Source of the DNA: Fragilariopsis cylindrus CCMP1102
Lineage: Eukaryota > Bacillariophyta > Bacillariophyceae > Bacillariales > Bacillariaceae
Reading direction: 5' to 3'
Length of the DNA: 64,000 nucleotides
NCBI GenBank assembly: GCA_900095095.1
Contig: FMBT01000474.1
Coordinates: 18,349 to 82,348, forward strand
The notes beneath the pieces are model-generated. The model did no database searches and had not been told where the DNA came from. It saw only the letters and a list, made by a program, of their open reading frames with translations. Shown here in pieces: positions 9,797-22,026 of this stretch. Numbering within the stretch: the first letter of the stretch is position 1; each line of letters starts with the position of its first letter. The position numbers and the translations under genes are program-made.

Positions 9797-11461
9797 ATGT
9801 CATCTATGGTAACTGAAAATTCGATCATGAGCACGAGTAATAGTAGCAACAGCAAAAAGAGATCAAGAAGTACAAGAAAAAAGCGAAATAAGAACCCGTC
9901 ATCCTCAACAACACAATCGTTATTATCCGTAGCAACAAAGATAGTATCAGCAGAAGTATCAGCAGCAGAAGCAAAAATTATCACAACAACAACAACAACA
10001 ACAACGGCGTCGTCGACCATCAAGAAGAATAGCAAGAAGAAACCGAGGCTTTCAAAGTCTGAAAAGAGAATACGGAAACAAGAAGCACATAAATTATTAG
10101 ACGACGATAATAATGGTCAGAACAATAATCAAAAGCAAAAGCAACAGAAGCAGAAGCAGAAACAGAAACAGGACGTGATGACGACGAAGATCGATCGAAT
10201 TCTGAAATGTGCAGATCAATCATTATTTACGGGATCTGTTATCATTGATAACGACAACGACAACGACAGCACCAATGGTGATGATGATAAAAGAACAACA
10301 AGAACAACAAACAAGACAGAGGCTACCATTCAAATCGTTTCAGGATGTGATTGGAATAAATCAAAAGAAAGAAGACTTCCTACTATGACACCGACGATGA
10401 CGTTACTATCAATGGGGGGAAGAATGGCAATGACAAGAAGTAGAATTATGAGAAGTACTGCTGCTACTACTACTACTACTACAATCCGAGTAAAACCTCT
10501 TATTATATTAGATATTAATGGAATACTTTGTCATCGAATACGAAAACGTCATCAAACAACTCAACAAAATAAATTGCGTTCACCGATTGGTATGGTTGCT
10601 GGAACACCAGTTATACCTCGTACCGATCTAAAAGAATTTTTCAATTATTTAGGTCAACATTTTTGTTTAGCTATATGGACATCAGCAAAACGTAAAACTG
10701 TAAAGAAATTACTTGATTTATTATTAATTCAAAAATTCAATAACAGTAACAGTAACAGTAACAATGATAATAATAATAATATTCAGAATAAATTTTTATT
10801 TGTTTGGTGTCAAAATGAATGCACCAAAAAAGTGATTGCTAAAGATCCTAATAATTCAGCAAGAAAGAAGTCGACGAGGGAGGATAATAAAAATAGTAGC
10901 GATGACGACGATGACGATAAAAATAATAATGAAGTTGATTGTGATGGTGCTGCTGGAGATTGTGACAACAACAACAACAACAACAACAAAGACTACGATC
11001 CTAGTAGTATCATATATGAAAAGCATTTGTCTAAAGTATTCAAAGCTTTCCCATTATGGTCTACCAACAATACTCTGTTAGTTGATGATTCACCTGAGAA
11101 ATGTCCCGTAGCGATATCTAATTGTATTCATCCACCTCCCATACATGGAGGGCAACACAATAACAAAGCTTCTCATTCTAACGAAACAAACAACGGGTTA
11201 CTACATACTACACCAGGGCATTTACTGTCTGACGAAGGAAACGAACAGCGACAAAGTCTATTCTTTCAGAAATTGGTCAATTTTTGGAACAATCAACCAC
11301 ATGCTACTACAGTATCATCATCGTCGATGGAAGAAGATGAAATATCAGCAACGACAACGACAACGACCAACACTGGATACTATCAGTTTCTACAGGAAAA
11401 TGCAGATGGATATATGGGATGGCGTCGTCATGGTGATCTAGCAATCAACAAAAATAGCTAG
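9797..11461 (+). CDS. FCP1/SCP-like HAD phosphatase domain protein
   Basis: The protein has 554 aa with a Ser/Lys/Gln-rich N-terminus. A NIF/FCP1-like HAD fold begins near residue 236 with PLIILDINGIL (motif I), then GTPVIPRTDLKEFF, FCLAIWTSAKRKTVKKLL (motif II) and LLVDDSPEKC (motif III, about residue 426). The family removes phosphates from Ser/Thr of RNA polymerase II C-terminal domain or other nuclear proteins. The nucleophile Asp is present, but the second Asp of D-x-D-x-T is replaced: D-I-N-G-I. An Asn/Asp-rich insertion of about 55 residues splits the domain between motifs II and III. Nuclear location is suggested by basic stretches (KKRSRSTRKKR). Activity is uncertain because of the D-to-N change. 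Confidence 0.78.
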   Translation: MSSMVTENSIMSTSNSSNSKKRSRSTRKKRNKNPSSSTTQSLLSVATKIVSAEVSAAEAKIITTTTTTTTASSTIKKNSKKKPRLSKSEKRIRKQEAHKLLDDDNNGQNNNQKQKQQKQKQKQKQDVMTTKIDRILKCADQSLFTGSVIIDNDNDNDSTNGDDDKRTTRTTNKTEATIQIVSGCDWNKSKERRLPTMTPTMTLLSMGGRMAMTRSRIMRSTAATTTTTTIRVKPLIILDINGILCHRIRKRHQTTQQNKLRSPIGMVAGTPVIPRTDLKEFFNYLGQHFCLAIWTSAKRKTVKKLLDLLLIQKFNNSNSNSNNDNNNNIQNKFLFVWCQNECTKKVIAKDPNNSARKKSTREDNKNSSDDDDDDKNNNEVDCDGAAGDCDNNNNNNNKDYDPSSIIYEKHLSKVFKAFPLWSTNNTLLVDDSPEKCPVAISNCIHPPPIHGGQHNNKASHSNETNNGLLHTTPGHLLSDEGNEQRQSLFFQKLVNFWNNQPHATTVSSSSMEEDEISATTTTTTNTGYYQFLQENADGYMGWRRHGDLAINKNS

Positions 11462-11668
11462 CTAAGCAATTGTTAACTTTTGGAAACTCATTTATTAATT
11501 GATAGAGAATACATGTACAAGTAGTTAAGTTGTTTAAAAGTAGTAAATAAGTATTATACAATCTAAAAATGTTATAAAAATGTAATAATAGTACAAGATA
11601 AATAGAATAAGTAAATGACAGTATTTGAATAGTCCAGACGACACGACGACAACGAGCACAGAATTTCA
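11462..11668. other. Short convergent intergenic spacer
   Basis: About 200 bp of AT-rich sequence lie between the stop codons of two convergent genes. It probably holds both polyadenylation sites. An AATAAG/AATAAG-like string at 11546 is the only weak candidate signal. Confidence 0.4.
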
Positions 11669-14600
11669 TCAGTTTCCTTTTTCTTCTTCTATTTGATGTC
11701 TTTGACCGCGAAGATTTCTGCTACCATCGATATTCGATTGTCCTGCTGGTTCTGACGACGACGATGTTGATAATGACTCCTCCTTGAAGATAGAACTAGC
11801 AGTAAAGAGAGGAAAATCTCGTCCTGTATCTAGAACAGCATTCACTGTATTCTTTCGATTTGGTAAACAATAATCTAGATCAGTTTCAGTCTTTACACCG
11901 ATCCATTGAAGAACACCATTCCAAATCGAGTCCCACGACGTAGTTGGAATGAACCGTCCACGGTCGTCAACAAGTAAACCAGATGGGGTAAGATCGGATG
12001 GATATTCTCCTAAGATCTGACCACCCTTTACATCGCCACCTAAAATCATATAATGACCTCCCCAACCGTGATCGGTACCATCATTACTAGAGCAGGTAAA
12101 TAGAAACAACAACAATATGAACAAGATACGAATGAGATCATAATTTGCATGCATGCATGCATGTATGTATGTATGTAGAACTATGTGGTTGCCAGTGCTA
12201 TAGAGCATATGATTACATTTTTCTTACCTATTTGGTGTGAATGTTCTTCCGAAATCTGACGCAATGACAACAGTAATATCATCCCAAAATCCATCGGTCT
12301 TTGCTTGCTCCACAAATAGGCTGAGTCCATGATTTAGTGCACGAAGCTGTGATCGGAGTCCATCTTTCATTTTATTGTGATGATCCCAACTTCCAAGTTC
12401 TGTGAAGAAAATATCACGGTTGGTGTTGCGGAGATCCTTTGTTTGGATAGTCTTAGCAATAGTCGACCATTTTTCCCAATGCTCCTGTTCAAATTTGTCA
12501 CCGTTGGAATACTTTGGCTTACCATTATCTGTCCAAATGGACTCATCTAAGTTGGTGTCATTAAACATCGACTGGAATCTTTCCGCCTCGTCAATACCCG
12601 TAATGAATTGTTGTGACCAGGTTTCACCGAATATTCCACTAAATTCGTCGGATCTACCATTTAAAGATCGAGCATATTGTTCAATATCAAAATCAGATTC
12701 AGTGTCCGGTCGCATTGCAAACTTCTGAGATCCACTTCGACCTAAAATGGTAACTGGGGGGGATTTCACATGCTCTCCCTCTAGTGATATGGACGGACCG
12801 TCGATTGAAATAGTATTGACAACATGACCATTCTTTGATAATACATCTTTCACTCTTCCCATGACCCCAGTTCCAGCATTTTTATCATATGGGTCAACCT
12901 TCGCGGTCTCATACTGCATAGCGTTATGAGCAAATAGTTGAGTACGTGTAAGTTCGTGGTAGTTATTTTTCGTCATCTGTTGTTCACGATGAAAAAGGTT
13001 ATGTGTGAGTCCAAGACCGAACGATAGAACTATTTATTGTGGATAATAATAGATTAGAATGACGCATACGGAAGAACTTACGCCTTGATTGTTAATAATA
13101 CCGGCATTCGCAAAGAATGATAGGTTTTTGGCATCATATAGGTCCTTCACAATCGTGAGCTCGTCATGGATCGCAAAATGACTACATGGCTGATTTGATC
13201 CTGTTGCATCAATAGTCAGATCAAATTCTCCTTCCGCAGCGTTAAAAGCAACAGATCCGCGTTGTTCTACATACTGGTCGCGGACACTCTTGCCCTCAGG
13301 ATTCGTTACGCTACATGTTTTGGGAACAAGCACATTGAAGGAATCGTATCCTCCAGGAAGCATGACAAATACCACTGCTTTGTATGGAAGATCAGTCGAT
13401 ACAGGCAATGTCGGCGGATTACGTTTTTGGCCGATTGTATAGCCAAGGCTCGTTGAATGAAATTCGGGGGAAGTTACGATAAGTTGTTGTGCATTTATCG
13501 TTGCTTCTTTTGAGCTTTTGCCTTTAGCAATGGTATCTTCGTACGCATCCTTGATCATAGCTCGTTTACTATCGCTTAGGCGTCCACTTGTGAGAAGCGT
13601 TGCTAGATCATCAATAATTTCGGCTGGTGTTGCCAATCCATAATTTGCTGGATCATAGGTGCTCTCACCATTATTTTTTGTATCACCCACAATGCAGCTT
13701 GCAGGTGCCACACCTCCAAATCCCCCATAACAAGAGGAAGCACCGTACTTTAGGTAACTGATAATCGTATTTGTCATTTGAACGCTAGTTGGTCCCGAAA
13801 GCACTTGGGATTCTGGAGAGCTCATTCCTGCTCTACCCACCCGTCCTAATGTAAAAAGTAAGCAGTGATAAGGATTAGAATAAGTACTGCTGCACCCAAA
13901 CAAAAGATGATATTAAGAAAATCACTCTGGTAACTTACCTGTCGGCTGATATTCTGATTTGAAAAACGAAAAAACGCTCGGTAACTTGTGGCTTTGTTGA
14001 CCGATCAATCCTTGTAGATCTGAACTAACGGTCAAAAGAGGTGAATCTTTCGTGGCCTCGAAGCCGAGTGCTCTTAAAACTTTCACTACCTTTAGATAAG
14101 GCTCCTGGATTGATCCGCTGGAAAGCAAAAGGAAAGAGAATTATGTAAGGATCAATGAAGTTTAGATGCCCAAGAGGAGATTATTCACTAGTATGACACA
14201 TAGTTCATAGTACCGTAACAACTTACTGCATAGGATCTTTGTCAAGAATGGGATCAAGGAGCTCTTTATCAAGTAACACAGCTGCAATTGTTGCTTCAAG
14301 GCAGCCATATCGACCACTTCCGATTCGTGTATTAGTTGGATCATGTTGATAAATACCACTTCGAAAAGCCGTTGAGATGGCTTTGACATATCGTGGTGAA
14401 GGGTTGCTTTCTCCAAAACGTTGGGCCAGTCGAAGGGCTAAAAAACTTGCCGTATTCTGGTGGAAAAAGGTATGTTCCAGAGCGGCGTCTATTTCGTATG
14501 CGGCATCTCGAATAGTTGGCTCTGATAATGTATAAAATGAGACAGGGTTACGAAACTTTGCCGCACCCTTTCCGAGACGCACCTCACTTTTTATGTTCTT

Positions 14601-17600
14601 CCTGTAATGTGTTCGTCCATTGTTGTCTGTAATTTTGAACACTGTTTTCGCTGTGAGGCCGTCAGGAGGATGTTTCGACAAGCCACTTATTCCATTAATC
14701 GGTTCAAAGTCTTGAGTGTGAAGGAAGGACCCTATAGTTGCAGTAGACAGGACCATATCGATAGAACCTATATCCGTATCATTTTCAAATGCTAAGGTCT
14801 CTTCAATCGTAATTGGACACATACATATGTTGTCGTCTCCATTCGTGCAACCAACGCTTGCGCAATTACCGGTAATGTCGCCGACAAATGGACTGGTATC
14901 GTTAGAGAGCCAATCGACACGGAAAAACATTTCAGTGTCACTCGTTACCATTTTGTACGTTTCCGCATCCTCAATTTGAGGCTCGTGAACAATGGCAACT
15001 TTTCCTTCTTGATTTATCTTGGCTGTCTGAACACAATCCATCGACGACCAAAAGAATGCCCCAAGATTATCGCAAGCTCCGTTCTGTTTGCAATCGATGT
15101 CTTCTACTAAGGGATTTTCACAAAGGGATTGGGTAGTTGCCGAGGTAGCGCACCTTGTTTTGGCTATATCAAGAGAAACCCTCTCACCAGAAAATAATTC
15201 TTTCCGTGAAAGAGTATTATCGCCGCTGCTATTACTACTGTCACAGCAGACGGTAGATGCTGCCGGTGTTTGAGGATCACCGCACATAGCATGACCAAGC
15301 TCACCCCAACGCCTACGAATCGAGCGTGCGTTTTCATAGAATAAATGATTAACACATTTGGGCCTAATGTATTCATAGAAAATTCCATCCCCAACTTCAA
15401 AGGTACGGATATCATGCAGTGTACACTCTACTCCACTACATTCAATATCAGACTCGAGGACTACCTTGATCGCAGGTGTACAGCTCCCATCTTCCCCTTT
15501 ATTGCAAAGTTTAGATGCCAATGCAGAGGAGTCGTCAAGCGATAATCGTACAGGATCACTTCCCCACCACTCTGTTTTGGGATCGTTCAAAAGCTCGGGA
15601 CTTGGGTTTGATCCTAGAACTTGATACGTAGCTCCTTTCCTTAGGAAATGTTTATCGGGTAAATCCCTACAAAGAGGATAACCATCACCAATGTAACTAT
15701 TTTCCATTCCACGCTGTGAAACAGATAGTGTATGCTGTTAGAAAAGACACAAAGTCAACGTAACGAGGAAAATAGTAAAAATACCTTAGGAATCACTTAC
15801 TTTGGGAAAATGATCCTTAAGATCTGCATTTATGAGCAACGGATCGATTTCGTTTCGTTCCCATTCCGGAAGCGTAACATCTTCAATGTTTCCTCGCTTG
15901 GGTTGACGTTGGAAGCCAACAAATACTCTTGCATACTCGGAAATGTCATGGTTTGTATACGTTCGAATCTCGTGACCATTAGAGTCTGTTAGGATTGTCC
16001 CGTCGTCATTAAGTTTATAGAGTCCCACACTAAATAGCTGTAAAAGTTCCCGTGCGTAATTCTTCAAGATGGATAGATAAGCACGATAATATGTTAGACG
16101 GTTGAGGAGTATACTCTGACGGTGCAAAAGAAGTTCCAAAAAATAGGACGTACCTCATCGGCATGGTGAACTTTGTTCGATTTTGTCCAAGTACTTCCCG
16201 TTGAAGCGCCATCCACGTATGTCAACATTTCTGCCATCATTGGAGAGTATGTAACCTCCTTTAGAATATCAAGATAATTTCCAAAAGCGTTTCTCACTGA
16301 ATGAATCATCAACCAGGTAGAGGAATACATCAAGAACCAGTGTGAGAGCTTTATCAATCAGACAAGAAGAAAGTCAAAGGTGTATATTATAACGAACATA
16401 GAAATATCTTACCAAAAATGTCGTAGTATGTGAGGAAATTTTCACTTTGTGTTGTCAAATCCACCGAGTTTGGGGATACTGGGATGATCTGCGATAACGC
16501 CCACGCCATTCTTTGCCGTAGCTGATCTTCACCTTTGAGTGCAATTTCTAACCATACTGTCTCTCTCTGCCCTGTCAAGCGTTCTTGTGGTAACGTCCTA
16601 TTGTACTGAGTGAGAAGATCAAAGCCACCACGACCAAGAGTTCCGGAATTAATTTTATGTTTATTCGCTACTTCGTATGGACTTCCACAGACAACTACAG
16701 ATTCAGATTCATTATCTATTCCATCATTATTATTTTTTGTAATAGAGCATGCATTTTTTGACAAGACACAATGATCTTCGTTCAGGAAAGATCTTGGAGC
16801 ATTAGCACATCGAACGTGCATTCGATCATCCGGAGCATTGGTAGTTTCTACCATTGCTGCCTTCCCACCATCTACAAGTGGATTGTCAAGTTGGTTTTCT
16901 TGTAGTTGAAAGGATGGCGTGTGGATCCAAAGCGTATTTCCAACAGAGGCAATCGTAACGATCTCGGGAGTCCCTGTAGGGTTAAGTGAACAACTGTTTT
17001 CATCATCATCGACGATATCGTTAATAAGTTCCTTTATTTGTGTGTCTCCCTCATCAAAGAACTGTGCCATTGCAGGTACTGTATTTTGGTCATCGATCAT
17101 TACCAATGCATCAGCTAGGCCAATATGTTGTTCATCTAACTTTATGATTGGGTTCCCGGGAACTCCGTCAAAATAAACGGCGTGCTCGCACGAACCATCT
17201 ACCCTCAGGACTACTCGACTACCAACAAACTCATTTGGTATAAAACATATTTCATAGCTACCATCTGGTACTACTGGCTTATTGTCATTGGAGATGAATC
17301 GTTTGACTCGACCTGGAATTACTGATCGGACATGTCCTCCGACCGACAAAACCTTATAATTAGAATCGACTGGACTTGTTGATATACTCAATTCTCTACC
17401 AACATCTTTGGATACAAAGACGAATTTCCGATATTGAGCACCTCGTTGACAAGGTCTAAATGCAAGGCCGCCCATCCATGTTGTTTCTCCATGCCAGTTT
17501 GTGGCGCGTTCCCTAAAGAATTGACGGTGTGACGTGATCGGTAACTTTAGTTGATTTTCAACCCAATCAATAGGGGAATTTCCATCGTCGACGAAGGCAT

Positions 17601-18639
17601 TAATTTCTAACGTGGTCGCCCCGAACGTAGTTCGTTCTAGAAACCTAGCAGCCTCATCTCGTTTCCCTATAGAGTATTCATATGATTTCAACACGTACTT
17701 CCGACCAACCGATAAAGGGGGGAGAACAATTAGACAATCACCTTCTGAGTTATTGCTTTGGTCGGAGCAAGAGAGAGGTACGCTATTAGTGCCAAAGTAA
17801 TGGCTGTGATAGGGTTCCCACCCTTGGCCGTTGTAGGATCTTCCAATGGGTTTGAGTTGCAAGTCCCTGTCATTATTTATATCTGGATCGATCAAGACTT
17901 CCAAAAGAGTGCACAATACGTTGGGAGAAGAATTTGCGAGTAACATCTTATGGTATGCACCACCTACTCCTCCAACACCGGTTGATAGTGTTTCAAAGGT
18001 AAAAGTAGGAAGATCAATCGAAAGAGGACCATCACCTGGATCCGGACAAAAGTAAAGACTAAAATCGATATCCTTTTTAGCTTTTTCAAATTCGACGGCG
18101 TTACTATATGATGTAGTATATTCTTCTTCTTCTTCATTTTGTTCATCGATAGGTGAATTATCGTCAATCATCTCGTCGTTGTAATCATTTATACTTGCGC
18201 TGCCGCCAGAGTTTCCGTTATGAATATCATTCTCTATCTCTCCTACCTTCTCATTCTTGTCGGTTGATATTATTTCTTCATAGATGATGCCGTCACTCTT
18301 ATTATCGTTATTATAGTAAATATTCAGACTTTCAACATCATTGCCAAACTGTAAGCTTATCTTGTTATCATTTTTTATGATGTTATTGTTATTGTTATTG
18401 TTATTCTTACTGTTGTTCTTGCTTCGGACCAATCCGATCGAAACTAAAGCGATTGAAGCTATCACGATAATCCCACTCACGATGATACCAACTAAAAGGA
18501 TGCGGTTTTTGGTTTTGATTTTGTTTCTAGTACCTATGTCATTCCGATTCCCCCAGCTCTGTTGCTTCGTCATCGTCGAATGGTTCGGCGGTGGATGGTC
18601 AGGGTTCTCTATGATGCCGCACAATTCATTTATGTACAT
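11669..18639 (-). CDS. DUF1800-DUF1501 fusion protein with N-terminal membrane anchor, eight exons
   Basis: Exons: 18639-16413, 16296-16154, 16061-15801, 15713-14227, 14117-13939, 13845-13082, 12976-12228, 12086-11669; 2,075 aa. Every junction has GT-AG borders and consistent phase, and each restores a family motif. A cytosolic tail is followed by a membrane segment at about residues 47-70 (LLVGIIVSGIIVIASIAL), then a luminal/extracellular part. DUF1800: ARFLERTTFG, QLRQRMAWALSQ, YYDIFVRNAFGNYLDILKEV, HADE/NYARELLQLFSVGLYKLNDDG, ENSYIGDGYPLC, DPMHGSIQEPYLK. DUF1501 starts in exon 6 (VFVMLPGGYDSFNVLVPK) and ends with ASDFGRTFTPNSNDGTDHGWGG and GGDVKGGQILGEYP. In bacteria these are usually separate, adjacent genes of unknown, probably surface, function; DUF1501 is alkaline-phosphatase-like. 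Intron 7 carries a CATG/TATG microsatellite. Confidence 0.88.
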
Positions 18640-18685
18640 CTATATTTTTTTTTGGTTAATCGTTCAGATAAAAATTTGTCCTTGT

Positions 18686-18717
<32 letters not shown>

Positions 18718-20134
18718 AGGGTATGAAGATAATTACTATTCTGAGAGGCACTTGACGTTGTATTATTGAAATTGTGGAGGGGAATTTTTTACTTCTTTTC
18801 TTCTATCGATAATAAGCAATTGTATGAGTATTCATTTGTATACCCAACAACAAAGTAAGATACGATTTACCTGATACTTGTAACAGGATGGATGCATTGA
18901 CACGATCAATGTTTTCACAGAATTCGACAATGCCTTTGTCGAACATGATAAAGTGGGAATGAATATCCGGAAGAAGAAGGCAATTGTTCATACAGTAGGA
19001 AACAAATTCGAAATAATAAGACATGTGGACGAATTCGTCAAAAAGATTATATCAAGAACTAATTGAGAAGGTCGTATAAACCATCAAATTTCGTCAATTC
19101 AATAAAACGGAGAGTTCTTACAAAGCGGGATTCTATTTACTCTTGTGAACGAGTCAAGTCCCCTGGAATTTTGTCGCACCGCCACGCGCTCGTGGTGCGT
19201 TAAAAAAGAACTTTCTATAGATTAGTGAGTCATGGATGTATATAAGTCACTAATCGTGCGATCGAACGATCCTTCGATCGAATCAGGGGTAATAATTTAT
19301 ATGAACAACAATAACAACACCGATTGATTAATCACAACAGATCAATCAGTTGAAGTAAAATAAACCGTGGTAGTTTAATATGAGGAGAATAGTGGAGACT
19401 ATGGTCCAACCAGTTGGAGTTGATTCTACAGAGACAACATACCTGTCGGAAATGGATCTCCTTCTAACACTCTATCAAATAGTAAAACCAACCACCACCC
19501 TACTTAATATAATAATAATAGACTATACTCTATTATTCGTTTAACTCTTACTCTACTATTCAATTCATGTTACTCCTCTCCTATGCACCTCTTCTTGTGA
19601 CGCTTCGAAATTCGGCTTCATATTCAGTTGCACCTCCACAGCAAATCCCCTCTTGATCTATTCACCGAACAGATACGTCCTTTCTTGGTGATTTTGGTGT
19701 AAAAGAAAGTGATAATTTATCCGGTACCTACCTACCAGGGAGTAGAAGGACATGATTATTTGTGATACTGTACCATGAGGTGATATAGTGGGGTGATATA
19801 GTTACTGCTTTATCGACTATTTTGCCTTAGCAATTTATACTCTCCTAGTATCCAACGCAACAATGCGGTGGCGTAGGCCAGCACCATGATCCATATAGTA
19901 CCGGTATACGTCACAGATATTGGCAAGAAATTATTATGAGGAGCCGAGTCAGTCACAGTTCTTTGTTTCAATGATCATTCTTCTTCTTGTGATTTATTCG
20001 CACTTGTCGCGATAAGTGTCACGTGATGACGTTATCTCATAAAACACATTAGTAACAACAAAGCTGTTTGCCAACAGTAGCATTGATCTTGACTAAACTC
20101 TCTATCATGTTGTTTTTATTGTAGTGGTCGCACT
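18640..20134. other. Intergenic 1.5 kb with microsatellite, hairpin and one unassigned open frame
   Basis: A (GGT)n tract lies at 18691-18719 just upstream of the DUF1800-DUF1501 start. A 73-codon open frame at 18803-19024 (minus) with a good donor-like CAG/GTAAAT near 18870 might be a 5' exon, but its natural phase does not join to the next gene, so it is left unassigned. At 19216-19258 a 9-bp inverted repeat GATTAGTGA/TCACTAATC flanks 18 bp, followed by the self-complementary CGATCGAACGATC. GGTGATATAGT is duplicated at 19780-19802. Nothing else coding is seen. Confidence 0.45.
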
Positions 20135-21265
20135 TTATCGGCATCTACGGCGGAGCACTGCAACAACGAAACACCAGACTGTCAATACCCCGACTCCAAA
20201 TTGCAACTGTCGAGTAGCGTTCCTTTGGACCTTATGCACATATGAAACTTCCATGGCATAGCCGTATCCCTTTCCGTCACTGTTACAGGTCCCATATCTC
20301 GTCACAGTCGGCCAATGAGACTCAAATTCATCCTCCCATGGAGGCAGTTCGGGGTCATACGTAGTAGTATTCTGTTGCAACAAGGTCAGATCCCAGGCAC
20401 GTTCTACACATTTCCAGCTAGCATTTCGAGCACTGCTTTCATCCGGGTAGCAGGAACAAGTGCTGGTGCCATCCTGCCTACAAACAAAGGAGGTACATTT
20501 ATTCATCTGCGGAATATTGGTATTCCATTGGTCTATGCTGGTTCGGCACCCCCATTGTTTGCCCCAACCAATTCTGAAAGTGACTTGAACACTGGGTTGC
20601 GGAAAGGGATCCCATGGTTGCCTCGAGGTTTCGTCGCCGTGCTCCAACAAGCACGGAAAGAGCTCCAGATTGTCCGAATACTCATATATCGTGTCGGAAT
20701 AATGAAGAGTCGGCAGTTTGGTCAATCGCATGGGACCCAAGTATTCATACTGGTGACGACGAATAAGTATGTGACCATTGAGAAGACAGCTGCTTCCTAG
20801 ATAGAGCAGATACCAAGAAAATCTCCAGGTGATCAGGAATGTGTTCGATACTTTTCCCTTGTGATTGCAATAATCGTTGTTGCTCTGTGTGGAAGATTCC
20901 TGGCGCGTCGATTGCTCTGCTCGTTTTTGCCATAAACACAATATCAGCTCAATGAAAACACCCATTCCCAGAGCCAAAAACAAACCTTGCAGGGGATCCG
21001 CGGATGAATTCTCCACGACAGGTCTACTCACCAATCGCGTAAACGAGAATATGATCAGACCAGAAGAGGTCACAGCTCCAAACATATTGCAGAATATTGC
21101 TCGACGCCTAGTAAATTTGGCACTAGTAGGTGCGATAGCAACGAGATAGGCCATGAGAGCAAACGCGGAAATCAGGCTGAAGCAAGTAAGTCTTGCCTGT
21201 TCGAACGCCAGTGATGGTTCAGGTAGGATGTAACCAATATCGTCGTTTGACATGTCGGAAAGCAT
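20135..21265 (-). CDS. Multipass membrane protein with Cys-rich luminal loop, family unknown
   Basis: The protein has 376 aa from the ATG at 21265 and is intronless. I do not recognise the family. Hydrophobic segments lie near residues 25-45, 65-82, 96-114 and 145-165, then a long loop of about 180 residues, then a final segment near 350-370. The loop has many Cys (for example C-x-S-F-V-C and T-C-S-C-Y) and N-glycosylation sequons (N-A-S, N-T-T, N-A-T), which places it outside the cytosol. Base composition is visibly more GC-rich and less repetitive than most neighbours, and it lacks Asn/Ser runs. A receptor- or TMEM-like role is possible but unsupported. Confidence 0.7.
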   Translation of the reverse strand: MLSDMSNDDIGYILPEPSLAFEQARLTCFSLISAFALMAYLVAIAPTSAKFTRRRAIFCNMFGAVTSSGLIIFSFTRLVSRPVVENSSADPLQGLFLALGMGVFIELILCLWQKRAEQSTRQESSTQSNNDYCNHKGKVSNTFLITWRFSWYLLYLGSSCLLNGHILIRRHQYEYLGPMRLTKLPTLHYSDTIYEYSDNLELFPCLLEHGDETSRQPWDPFPQPSVQVTFRIGWGKQWGCRTSIDQWNTNIPQMNKCTSFVCRQDGTSTCSCYPDESSARNASWKCVERAWDLTLLQQNTTTYDPELPPWEDEFESHWPTVTRYGTCNSDGKGYGYAMEVSYVHKVQRNATRQLQFGVGVLTVWCFVVAVLRRRCR

Positions 21266-22026
21266 CGTTGATTGCACAAGCGTCTTTGATGTGGACAGTG
21301 TTATAGGGTTAATATAGATCGGATGTCGGGTTCACTAGTGTTTGTTGGAATGATCCGTTTTACGTACGAGTTCGCTATGACAATCTATAGAATGTATGTT
21401 TCCTTTTAACTTTTGTTTCCTTATTTTACCTTTTCATACAGTATGCACTGTTCTTAGATTATGGACCATGCATAATGTAAATTCCTATATCCATTTATGT
21501 TCTTCGCCGTATGTTATTGTTCTTTGCCGAGTGCTACTTACTTGTTCTTACTCTGAACTGATTTCTCATTCTTGTCGGCACTTCTCATTCTCGTCGCGTA
21601 CGTTTCATGCGTGCCAACTACCAAGTATCAAACTAATAATAATGAACATAATATATATGATGTCTGTGCCGAATTAAATCGCTCGTGTTTTTAGTCGTGG
21701 TGCAGTTGAAGAGGTGCGCGAAAACTTCATCAATACAGTCCGATTTCTACTATGATTGATTCTCATTCCTCTCATCATTATAGCTGGCAAATCGACACAA
21801 ATTTAAGGAAATATATTGGAATTCAGCCGGATTTCGGTGAGAATTCGAATGGAAATTTCCATGTTCTTCGTTTGCTGTGTCATACCGGTAATAGAGCATT
21901 CAGCATCCTCTTTTTATTGTGTATTGTAAAAGTTCATTGTATAAATCCCGCTACTAGTAGGCTGTTGACACAGAATCCAGTAGATATTTTTCTGTTTCTG
22001 TTACTGTTGTTACTGTTTAATTCTTT
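21266..22026. other. Intergenic, divergent promoters
   Basis: About 760 bp lie between the membrane-protein gene (minus) and the MARCH-type gene (plus). An open frame at 21752-22030 overlaps the next start by four bases but is AT-rich and probably 5' UTR. CTTGTTCTTACTCTGA and TTCTCATTCTTGTCGGCACTTCTCATTC repeat units near 21540-21600 are pyrimidine-rich, as in a leader. Confidence 0.45.

Noticed and set aside
18803-19024. Possible 5' exon of the DUF1800-DUF1501 gene
   Set aside because: The natural donor is in a phase that produces a stop after joining; TAG lies directly in frame before the accepted ATG, and the membrane anchor already gives a sensible N-terminus.
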